Program-made: the position numbers and the translations under genes
In this document: piece after piece, positions 9,048-18,837 of the stretch
Position numbering within the stretch: the stretch's first letter is position 1
Layout: each line of letters opens with the position of its first letter
Source of the DNA: Macrosoma leucophasiata
Lineage: Eukaryota > Arthropoda > Insecta > Lepidoptera > Hedylidae
NCBI GenBank assembly: GCA_036365455.1
Contig: JAWQUS010000026.1
Span: forward strand, 14,216,001 to 14,280,000
Direction of reading: 5' to 3'
DNA length: 64,000 nucleotides
Notes under the pieces: generated by a model
The model's database searches: none
What the model saw: the letters and a program-made list of their open reading frames with translations, nothing else
Told to the model about the DNA's origin: nothing

Positions 9048-10470
9048 ATGGAGTGGGACGACGAAAAATGTCTTACGTTAATTAATCTTTATCATGAGAA
9101 GGAGGTATTGTGGAATCCAAAACACCCAGATCATAAAAGTCGACCAAAGCGTTTCGACTCATTGAATGAAATAGCAAACCATTTTAATACAAATGTATCA
9201 GAAATAGAAAGAAAAATTAAAAACTTGACAAGTCAGTATTATAAAGAGAAAAAAAAAGTGACTGACTCAAAAAAGTCGGGTATCGGTACAGATTGTGTTC
9301 ATCAGAGCAAGTGGTTTGCATATAAATCATTTAGTTTTTTGCAAAACAAGAATACTCCTACAGCCACGATCGATACTGTAAGTAAAAATGCATTTATTAT
9401 TTTTATCCAAATTTTTTTATTGTACTGAACAGAACAAGTTCAAAAGTGCTGACCCACCATAGTGTTAAATGTAAATAATATAAATATACAAGGTTCATCG
9501 AATTTAAGACAACGTGTTTCTAGTAAGCCCCCTCCCCCTCCCCTCCTCCCCCTCGCTAAGCTCCGCCTCCTTTTTTATTAGGGTTTTTACTTTGTTACAA
9601 ATGTCCTTGTTTGTTACTTCCACAAGGTCTCCTTTTAAAGGGAAATTAAAGATAATATATTTTAAAGGGAATAAAATAAAAATATTACTGAAAATAATAT
9701 CGACACTGGTACAATACTTTCGTATGCTCACTGTTCATAAAGTAACCCTGTATACATCCGATTTAAATCTTGACTATATTATTTATCTTTACTTTCTATG
9801 TAACACAATACAACAGATTTAAAATATTTTAATTTCAGGAGACATCAAACGAGAGCAGTGTTGTACAACCCCAGCAAAATGATTCATCTCATTCATTTGC
9901 CGATGACACGATTAAACGTCCCAGAAAAAATCTAAACAATGAAATGATTTCACTCTGAATATTATGAAATCTGTCTCCGATCGTCAAAATCAAACACAAG
10001 AAAAAGACGAAGACACTCTTTTTGGAGAATATATTGCAGCAAAACTGAGAAAAATGGATAAATCAACAAATGCAATAGTAAAACATCGAATTAATAACAT
10101 TCTTTTTGAAACCGAAATTGGATATCAGACAGATATGTATGTAGATTACGCAAGACCCTCTAGCTCTCGTAGTCATCCAGGGTACTATACAGGTTCTCCA
10201 AATGATCAGCCAAATGCATATCCTTCTAACCGCTCATCATCTGTATATTCTACTATTACGAGCCCGGATCATCAGCATTCTACCCCCACAAATTCTGATA
10301 ATCAGCCAAATACAAACCCTTCATCTCTATATCCCATCAACATAAGCCCTCATCCGCACCTTCCTGGAGTTGAACCATCGGTACCAGTAGCGCTTGATGA
10401 AAGTTCTAATAGTGAACGTATAAGCAGCCAAGATATTGAGAACGTTTTTAAATCCCTAAATGAAAAGTAA
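9048..10470 (+). pseudogene. Harbinger Myb/SANT-like (MADF-like) DNA-binding protein, frameshifted
   Basis: Exon 1 (9048-9377) starts at an ATG and reads MEWDDEKCLTLINLYHEKEV with a tryptophan-spaced MADF/Myb-like domain (WDDEK, LWNPKHPDHK, IANHF, KSGIG, W). A donor GTAAGT follows at 9378. A polypyrimidine tract and AG precede exon 2 at 9839, in phase 0. Exon 2 reads into a stop at 9956-9958, but the adjacent frame continues open from about 9943 to 10470 with a Ser/Pro/Asn-rich tail and ends DIENVFKSLNEK. A 1-nt loss near 9940 explains this. In Harbinger elements this partner binds the ends and helps carry the transposase to the nucleus. A coding path avoiding the shift, for example by another splice, is possible. 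Confidence 0.75.
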
Positions 10471-10669
10471 TTTTCTTTCTTTATCTTTATTATATTGTTA
10501 TAATTTGAAATAAATATAGCTTAGTATGAGAAAAGAAGTCACGAAATAAATCTGTCTTTTGAAATTTTATGATTAAGTAAGAGTCACTAATTTTAAACAC
10601 AAATTAAAATATAACTATTATTATTATGATTTTTATTAAATCTTTATATTTAGATTTTGATTAAATTGA

Positions 10670-12033
10670 TCATTGATCATACTGCCATTCTAAGCTTCCG
10701 ACATCCGAGAGAAAATATTCAACCAACTCGTTCCTTGTATCTTCAGGACACAGATTTGTATTGATCTCTCTTGGCAAGGCAACAAAACAATTATTTTCAG
10801 GAGTTATTGTGCGCCATTCACCTGGTATGATTTCTCCGTTATCATTTTCAGAATCATATTCGTTTCGATGTATATTTTTTTTAATATAATTGAACAAATG
10901 TACACAGGCCAATGTCACAATAGCAGTTTTTTGTGGACATAACTGGATAGGTCTCTTGAATATTTGAAATTTGCTGGTTAACTGCCCAAACACATTTTCA
11001 ACTACTCTTCGTCCTCGACATATACGATAATTGAAAACTCTTTTAGGAGATCTTTTTGTGTGATTACCATCGTAAGATTTTATAATGTGGGTTTGTAATG
11101 CAAAAGCATCATCACCCAAAAAAAAATATGGCACTGGTACATTTCTCCCAGGTAGAGGTTTGTTGTCCGGCAAATTTAAAGAATTGTTATATAACATTCT
11201 GCATAACGCAGAGTTATTAAAAACACCGCCATCTGAAATGCGACCCTGACATCCAACATTAGCGTATAAAAACTTGTAATCTGCATCCACTAATGCAAAT
11301 AGTACAATACTGAAATAAGTTTTATAGTTAAAATATTCACTTCCACTTCTTGGTGGACATTGAATTTTTACGTGTTTTCCGTCCATTGATCCAAGGCAAT
11401 TAGGAACATTCCATCTATCCAGATATCTATCTGCAACTTTTTTCCATTCGTTTGAAGTTCTCGGAATCTAAAATAAGAACATTAACTAAATTATACTTCG
11501 AACTAAATTAAACAGCACAAAAAATATAAATCTATTTAAAATTTATATTTATCAACATTTAGATTTATTTAAAAAAGTTAAACATTTAATTTTACCTTTA
11601 CATACTCCGAAAGGCCATCGATTATAGCTTGGCATACTTCTGGGATAATGTATGATATAATTTGAGGAGATACTTTGAACACATCACAAAGGCTAATGAA
11701 TGATTCGCCCGTACTCAGGTATTTTAATGTTATTGCTAATCTGTCTTGTGACGAAATTGCAATTCTGCAATTTGTATCTTTTTTAACTATTCTCGGCCCA
11801 ACAATATTCAATAAATATTCAAAGTCGGTATTGGTTAATTTCATGAATGTTTTAAAATGTATGGGATTTTGTACAATCAAGTCATCTGCTTTCAAATCTC
11901 TTAATCTGTCATGATTGCTATAACAATTGCGACTCAGTAAACTAGGTCTAACCCAACAGCTTCGTTCCTTTTGTAGCGATCCAGCAATAAACATTCCACA
12001 AGCTGCTATCAAAAGATCACTGCCATCGTCCAT
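10670..12033 (-). CDS. Harbinger transposase (HARBI1-like, DDE_4), two exons
   Basis: Exon 1 is 12033-11596 (146 codons) and exon 2 is 11467-10670 (265 codons plus stop). The intron begins GTAAAA and ends TTTTAG, in phase 0. The 411-residue product is normal for this family. The N-terminal half contains a helix-turn-helix region (LKYLSTGESFISLCDVFKVS). The catalytic domain shows GSMDGKHV (D), FFLGDDAFAL (D) and RRVVENVFGQL (E), all present, plus KRVFNYRICRGRR. No internal stop or frameshift is visible, so this gene looks functional. It would act on its own 36-bp ends. Its partner gene on the other strand appears frameshifted in this copy. Confidence 0.88.
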
Positions 12034-12613
12034 TTTTAAGATTATTTCTATTTACTGAATTATCGAAGATACACCATCAAAATTATATCGCACAACCACA
12101 CAACCTTTATCGACACGGGGCAATCACTGACTGCCAAATAAATTTCTTATCTCAAGCCGCCGACATGCCGCCGACCAAATTTTCCGACTTGTAATAAGTG
12201 AAGCCGCCAACTATACCGCCGACAAAAAGTTGCCGACATATGTCGGCGGCCCGGCGGGCTCAATGTGTATTGCGCTTAATATAGTCATCAAGTATAATAT
12301 GTAAGTATCAAGTATATAAGTTATCAAGTATAATATGTCAGTCAAGTGAGTTACAATCAAGTTATTCGAGTAAAGCGATGGCTACTTTACCAGAACATTT
12401 ACAATGTAGTTTTGGAGGCAACCTGAAAGGTCCTATTTTCGCACTGTTATTCTATTTCACTATACACGGGCACTGTAATAAACCTATATCAAACAAAATG
12501 CCACCAATTTTATTAAATATAACTTAAAAACACACCAAGAAAGTGAAATAAAATAAGAGCACCATACGCCTCTTTCAAGGTTCCCGCCAAAACCCCCATT
12601 ACTGCTTAGTAAG

Positions 12614-14594
12614 ATGGATACCAAAACTGTTTATTACCATTCATTATTGCGTGACGAGCTGATTTATGAGGTAACACTTAGAGCAGAGGTACCTGGGGAC
12701 ACCGTTGCAAAACTTAAAAAACAGATTGTCACTATTGATGGACTTCACACCCGATGAGATATTTGATATGGAACAACAACCAGGCACTGAGTTGCAAATT
12801 ATTGGTGAGAAGCTGGAGGAACTGCAAGCTATCTTGGATAGTTACAGGAAAACTTGTGAGCGTTACCAACTTGCTTGTGCAAAGGCATTATACTGTCACC
12901 TGTTGTTTAGGTTAGACAGAGCTGTCTGTAAGCAGTCTGTTGATCTGGAGTTTAGGCATCTATTGAAATGTAAGTTAGATGTGTGTTTTACAACATTAGA
13001 TAGCTTTCTCACTAGGACACAGGACGGAGAACTCTCAGATTCTGGTGTTAATGTTAGGGAATCATCGGTCTGTGTTGGTTGTGTTTCCAAAGTAGATAAA
13101 TGGGACATTAGGTATGATGGAAAAAATGGTCCTCATTCATTTTTAGAATTGGTTAGGGAGCGTGCGATGGCATATGGTGTAACTGATGCATCACTATTGA
13201 AGTTTGCTTTTGTTTTTTTTACCGACCAAGCTCTTTTATGGTATAGGGGTGTGAAAGATCTGGTGTCTTCATGGAGTGAGCTCAGTGATTTATTGTTAGA
13301 AGAATTTACCCCGGTCGATTATGACTATAGGTTAATGGGGGAAATTCGTGCTCGTACGCAGGGTCAGGATGAACCTGTCCACATTTATTTTGCCATTATG
13401 AATTGTTTGTTTTCTAAATTAAAAAAGTCATTGTCTGAGGAAGATAGGTTGGAGATTTTGCTACATAATATTAGGCCATTGTTGTCACAACACCTTGCTT
13501 TAATTGATTTTAATTCAGTTCAGGACTTAAAGCTAAAATGTAGAAAATTAGAGTCCACCTTGGAACAGTCTAAAATTTTTATGGAACCACCGAAACAATC
13601 TGACCTCCATCCAGAATATGTTTATAAAGGCAAACCATCTAAGCCTGGGGTTACAGCTGTAGTACAGTGCCCCTCAACAAAACAAAATTTTCAAAGGGAC
13701 AACAAACCAGTAAATAAAGTTAAGTTTTGTTGTCGCTGTAAGGTGAATTCACACAATACTAAATTTTGTAAGGACAAGCGCTTGTTATGTTTTAGGTGTG
13801 GTGAATTAGGTTATACTATACGTTATTGTCCTAAATGTAAAAGTAGTTCAAATTCTAAAAATCTCTCTTGTTCATTGAAAGTGGAAGCTGTTAATACTCC
13901 AGTTCTGTCTAACTGTGATAATAATTGGTATCATAAGATATTTAGTGGTTGTACAACTCATCCTAAAAACTACCCAAAATATAAAGTAGATAATGGTAAA
14001 TTGTACCGGTACTGTAAAGGGAAGTTCACGCTGTCACAGGAGTTTGACTGGAAAGAAGTGGTACCCAAGTCAGATCGCAATCAGGTTATTTCTGCCATTC
14101 ATGAATCCCCTACCTCAACTCACTTGGGAAAATTTAAAACACACCGAAAGATGAGTTTGAGATATTTTTGGCCCGGGATGTATGATAATATCAACAATTT
14201 CATTAACAATTGTGCTACCTGTTCTGATAATAAACATAAAACTTCTTTAACACCGAAGAAAATGGGCCAACCTAAAAGTAATGTTCCTCGTGTACATGAT
14301 GAGCCGAGATATACACCACAAATTAACATGGTAGATAAAAATAATAAAATAGCCATGACTGCTGTATCTTCTTATGTCAAGGATGAACATAGAACTTGGG
14401 AACAACAATTATTTGAAAATCAATATGCTTTTAATGGTTTAGAAGATAAATATACAGGTTTCACGCCAATTTTTGTGGTCCAAGGTCGAGAACCTGTTAA
14501 ATATGGCTTATTATGCCCAGGGGTCTCGAGCCGTAGGACATGTAATACATGTGTTCTTGGTAATATTTCTTACCAAGAACGATGCCAAGGCTGA
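12614..14594 (+). pseudogene. Gag fused to integrase remnants (LTR element)
   Basis: A gag-like start at ATG 12614 (MDTKTVYYHSLLRDELIYEV) shifts frame near 12745 into a 629-residue frame (12705-14594). That frame has a coiled region, a capsid-like segment (residues about 125-290), and two Cys-rich knuckles. The first (about 342-355) is CX2CX4HX4C. The second (about 363-376) has Tyr in place of His. It then passes directly into an integrase HHCC zinc domain (about 464-506, H-X6-H...CATC) and an integrase C-terminal part (YTPQIN...HRTWEQQL...GFTPIF). Protease, reverse transcriptase, RNase H and the first two catalytic aspartates of integrase are absent, and the position of the third acidic residue reads VDK. 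The last residues come from a fold-back at 14553-14580. Gag could in principle still assemble particles, if the frameshift is bypassed. Confidence 0.82.
14553..14580. repeat. 11-bp fold-back at the end of the gag-integrase frame
   Basis: Arms 14553-14563 and 14570-14580 are perfect inverted copies around a 6-nt loop. The reading frame ends 14 bp later. Confidence 0.85.
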
Positions 14595-15067
14595 CCATTA
14601 GAACAACTTAGCTTTTGGTTTAGGTTAAGTTTGTTTTAAGTAATTAGGTAGGAGGCCCATTTTAAATAAATGAAGTATTTTACACACACTTAAGTTAGTG
14701 TAAATACATATAATATAGGCTTTGTTATATTTTTTTGTTTAGGTCACCCATTGTGTGCCTTTTTCTCTCTATATTTTGCTAACGCGATTATGTTGTATTA
14801 ACTAGCGTTATAAACTGGTACTACTTTTTAGTAGAACAATGTTTTCATAGGTATTTGTGTATATTGCTTGCTACACATACCATATTGTTTTTATTGGCTA
14901 CTGTTATAGCTCTAGAGCTGGCAGTTAGTCAATTTATTTAGAGAAGCGACTTGACAACTTCTGAAGTCAGTCCTTTGAATTTAAAAGAGTAGAGTTCTAA
15001 ATGAACTTTTACTTTATATTTAGGTTTTGAGTCCCACTGTATATCAGGAGGGATGTCCTTTAACCAA

Positions 15068-15104
15068 GAGCCAAATGTCACCTACACTAGGTGACATTTG
15101 GCTC
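15068..15104. repeat. Perfect 17-bp fold-back, 3-nt loop
   Basis: Arms 15068-15084 and 15088-15104 are exact inverted copies with loop CAC. It lies in the untranslated region between the gag-integrase ORF and the 3' LTR. Confidence 0.93.
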
Positions 15105-15389
15105 AAATATACTTATGCCAATGTTTACAAGTGTGACAGGTGAAGTATGAATGGAGAGGATTGCTATTGCTCGGACAGGCAGGTAAAATTTTGAAAGTAG
15201 AACAACAGTCCTGGCAGATTGGTAAACTTAGGAGGCAGATCACTTATGGTTAGAAAAAAAAAATAGGTTTAGGTAGGTTAGTTTTTTAGCACACTGGCAG
15301 TTATAAATGTTTGTAACTGACCCCACTCCTTATGAAACACTGTTGTTAAATTTGTTATTGCTATTAAGGATGAGAACTTTTATTTTTTT

Positions 15390-15625
15390 TGCACTAGTGG
15401 TTGTTTTTAGCCTTTAAGTAGGTTCACTAGTGTTTGTTTGTTTAACCTTTAGTAGGTTCACTAATGTTTTTTTAACCTTTTACAGGTTCACTAGTTTTTT
15501 TTTAACCTTTTACAGGTTCACTAGTGTTTGTTTTACCTTTACAGGTACATTAGTGTTTGTTTTAACCTTTATTAGGTTCACTAGTTTTGTTCATAACCTT
15601 TAATAGGTTGTGTTGTTGTTTGGTT
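15390..15625 (+). repeat. Minisatellite upstream of the 3' LTR
   Basis: About six units of 35-42 bp share AACCTTT, AGGTTCACTAGTG and TTTGTTTT. The array sits in the 3' untranslated region of the LTR element, about 120 bp before the purine tract. Confidence 0.8.
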
Positions 15626-15728
15626 TTGTTTTTTTATGTCCTTGCCTTTTCAGGACCAAGGCAGAGGGCAGTAAATTTAAGTAACGCTGAGGGTAGCGCA
15701 GTTTCTCACTTGGTTCGAAACTTTTCGT

Positions 15729-15742
15729 AAGGAGGGGGGTAT
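15729..15742 (+). promoter_or_regulatory. Polypurine tract of the LTR element
   Basis: The G-rich run AAGGAGGGGGG followed by TAT directly precedes the TGTAA start of the 3' LTR. This is where plus-strand DNA synthesis is primed. Confidence 0.75.
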
Positions 15743-17144
15743 TGTAATTGTTGCATTTTTCTATTTCCTTTCACATAGGAAGAATAGCGACACCTAGTGT
15801 TATTTCACCAAACTATGTCGAAGGCTACTCAGGTCGATCAGATGAAGAGTAGACAGGCACGCCATCTAGTAGTTTGCTGCGGTACTTCGTTGACATAGTC
15901 AATCGGTAATGTAATTAATTTAATATAAAAAATAATAAAATTAATACATACACCTACTATAAATATTTAAAGAAATATTATAAAGTTTAAATAATAAATA
16001 ATAACACTATTTAGTAAAGTTCATTCTGAACATTATGGTGGTATAGAATCGGGTGTTTATGGTCGTGCAAAGGAACCTTCGAGAACGAAGGACGACCAGG
16101 AGAGAGTTCTCTTTGGATCAGGACAGAGCTTGTCAATGGTCATGATACGGTGCCAAGAGACAGTGCGTTGGTGAAAAAGAAAGCCTTAATTTTCTAGGCC
16201 ATCATGGCCAAAAAGTTTTAAAATATATTAAATATGTTAAATTGAGGTGAGTTTCTCGTAATTGGTGTTAATATTTTTCGGATTCGATAATCGATTGTCA
16301 AATGGCGTGATAAAAAACATGGTTGGTTTTTGTTACAGCAAGTTTCCCTAAAACCGGGAGGAGCTGGGATGCCTGGGCCTTTTATTTCTAGATAACATAA
16401 TATTTAGCTAAAAGTCCTCGTGAGTAGTTTTTTCATCACTTTCTATAGTTGGATTTATGTTGAGTTTGTCCTGGACTCAACATGGAGCAAACTGGAAATG
16501 TAATATTAATAATTGTCTGTATTTCGTTTCAGATGCGGGTTTTAATTTTTATATTATTTTATTTTTTATGTTTTTGTTTCATTTCCCAATTTTTTATTGG
16601 TACTATGAAACATTTCATTGAAACATAATGTCTTGGTAGTTTATTTTTTCTTTGGGTAAACTTACAAATTTCTGAAGACCTGCTGGGCTTATGGAGCTTG
16701 AATGATGACGATGCACAGTAGGACCTGATACCCGGAAGATGGTTGAGGAAGATTGAAGAGTCCTTACACTCCACTCACCGTAAGCGGTTTGATCAGGTAC
16801 GAGGTCATCGTGTAGCCCCTTTAGGCATTGCCATCATAAAACAGCTTAAGTTTTTTAAGTGATCAGGTTAATAAAGTTATTTAATATTAATTAGTAAAGG
16901 AGCAGTAATCTTCACCACTCGAACCCCAAATTCAGAAACACGACCCTGTATCATGGGGTTTGGTACCATATCATAAAAATATTGTTACAAGTATGATAAG
17001 TAGAATAATTCAAAGCAAAGGTTTCATTCAATAACAATAAATGTCAGTGTGCCAAACTCTGTAGTTTTATTTATTCAAAAAGTCAACGGGGTTTCAGTAA
17101 TATATATAAATATTCTGCAAGCCGGGTAACCTCCTAGGCTTACA
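15743..17144 (+). repeat. 3' LTR (1402 bp)
   Basis: It matches the 5' LTR over about 1270 bp with few substitutions. It keeps a 3' segment (about 17020-17144) that is shortened or replaced in the 5' LTR. It ends CTTACA and is followed by GTAG. Confidence 0.92.
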
Positions 17145-17148
17145 GTAG

Positions 17149-17345
17149 CCAGTTCAAAAGGTGAGCTGATGACCTACATGCCAATGCTGGCCCTTTTTGA
17201 CTAAGAACAGGAAGAAACAGAGGAAGTTAGAGAAGGCCTTTGTGTCAACAGGACACACTGATGATTGATGTGAAATTGTATAGTAAAAAACTGTGTACTT
17301 ATATTGTAAATTTGATCAGTAATAAAGGTTTTATCATTATTATAT
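17149..17345 (+). mobile_element. RTE LINE remnant, right part with 3' end
   Basis: Removing the LTR element (one GTAG kept) rejoins the C-terminal RTE frame: a basic KRKRG stretch, then a block like RADDL...AGP. The 3' UTR follows and ends in an ATT-rich microsatellite near 17330-17345. Confidence 0.72.
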
Positions 17346-17379
17346 TAAACTGTACTAGGTACTTGATAACTATGTAGAG

Positions 17380-17672
17380 CAGGATTTCCCAACCTTTATT
17401 TTGCCGTGCCTCCCCGAGCCATAACCAATATTTTCATGCCTCCTTATGTAAGTTTCAATAAAAATAAGAAACACACTTTTTTAATAATTAAATTAGGTAT
17501 TTCAAAAGGTTGATACTATATATTAATTAAGAACAGTAAAGTTAATTTACCTACCTACTCGTTATTTTTTTTTTTTTTTTAAATCTATGTAATTGTACAT
17601 ATTACGTATGCCCCCCCTGACAAATCTCTACGCCTCCCTAGGGGGACGTGCCCCCCTGGTTGGGAAGTCCTG
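17380..17672. mobile_element. hAT-like MITE (293 bp)
   Basis: The ends are CAGGATTTCCCAACC and its inverted partner GGTTGGGAAGTCCTG. The 8-bp duplication ATGTAGAG lies at 17372-17379 and 17673-17680 and is perfect. Both features are typical of hAT. There is no coding capacity. Confidence 0.9.
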
Positions 17673-17680
17673 ATGTAGAG

Positions 17681-18837
17681 TATGCCACCAAATTATTTAT
17701 TTTATGAGTATCATTTATAGTTTACACTGTTCTGGCATATCTGCTGCATTTTGGTTAGTGGTATAAATTAGAATGATCCTAATCTGTGTCGGTCTGAACG
17801 ATGATATACACATCACCAACAACTACTTTAGGGTGTTTTAACAACGACGAGAGTAATAAAAAAATAATTACTAAGAAAAATTGAACTGGCCTAAGAAAAA
17901 TTTGTTTATCATTTTGGCTGTTGTAAAAGTTGTCTCAAGTCACAATTAGTGTTGGTGCAAATATATGAACGTAATCAATGAAATGGTGTTTTAATGGCGA
18001 CGCTCCCACTCCTCCTCCGGGAGGGCCTCCTTGGGCATAGGGCTCCTATCCGTGCAACATACACCGATGCCCTCAAAATTTCTTGTCAAAAATTCAACAC
18101 TAATACAACAGGCTTGTATTTTACCAATAACCGAGAAGACAGAACTTCAAAAATCAAAACAATGTCAAACGAAATTAACTGTACAAAAAATTACATCTAA
18201 CCTACGATATTAAACCTAGAAAACATGAAAATTATATAAAAAATCAAATATTATTGGCTGAGAATCAGAATTTCATTTAGGGTGACAAGCACCGCTTATA
18301 AAAAGTCATAAACGAACAAAATTTTAAGTGAACATCAATTGATATACATGTCAAATTACAAATTAGAAAAATTATAATGGAGAATATCACTAAGATAAAA
18401 CTAAATACTTATAATAATGTAGGTAAGTATATCAAAAGAATCTCTCATTTCCCCTTTTACAAACTGGCAACAGAGTAAAATGAAAAGAAAAAGTCATTCT
18501 TTGTCATTCCCTGGCAGAGTTCCAAAAGTCATTATGATCAAATGAGACTAATTGACACGCTGAATGCAGAAGACTATCCAACACAAGGAGCCTCAAAAGA
18601 CCATTCGGAGAACACAATACACATTGCATAGCACGAAACAAGCAAGCATCACGTTAAGTTAGGGGCTGATGATGAGTCAATATATTTGGAATGTTGAAAA
18701 ATTACTTCATATACAACTTAACCACGGACCGTAGATCTTGGATCTAGCCTAACAGAGAGAATGAGATATTTCATTTTACTTCACGATTGCCGAATTCGAT
18801 AATTTTCTCAACATGGCTCTGACAGTGACAGGTTTTT
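17681..18837. other. Intergenic, no gene seen
   Basis: This is AT-rich sequence with short open frames only. A GC-richer patch near 18000-18060 looks like a decayed LINE or retroposon piece. I see no convincing gene. Confidence 0.5.

Larger units (their letters stand above)
8852..12276 (+). mobile_element. PIF/Harbinger DNA transposon, complete (3425 bp)
   Basis: The ends are 36-bp perfect inverted repeats (8852-8887 and 12241-12276) beginning AGCGCAATACACATTGAGCC. They are flanked by TAA at 8849-8851 and 12277-12279, the 3-bp duplication usual for Harbinger. Further GCCGACA-type motifs are scattered near both ends. As in typical animal Harbingers there are two convergent genes: a Myb/SANT-like protein on plus and the DDE transposase on minus. 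It is inserted in the leader of the LTR retrotransposon. Confidence 0.93.
6687..17144 (+). mobile_element. LTR retrotransposon (gypsy-like), 10.5 kb, with a nested Harbinger
   Basis: Two long direct repeats (6687-8006 and 15743-17144) begin TGTAA and end CTTACA. The 4-bp target duplication GTAG lies at 6683-6686 and 17145-17148. A TGGCGCCC primer site follows the 5' LTR, and a G-rich purine tract precedes the 3' LTR. The internal part, after subtracting the 3.4-kb Harbinger, is only about 4.3 kb. It carries gag joined to pieces of integrase; protease, reverse transcriptase and RNase H are not seen. It is therefore non-autonomous. The LTRs differ by few substitutions, so insertion was fairly recent. 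Confidence 0.9.
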
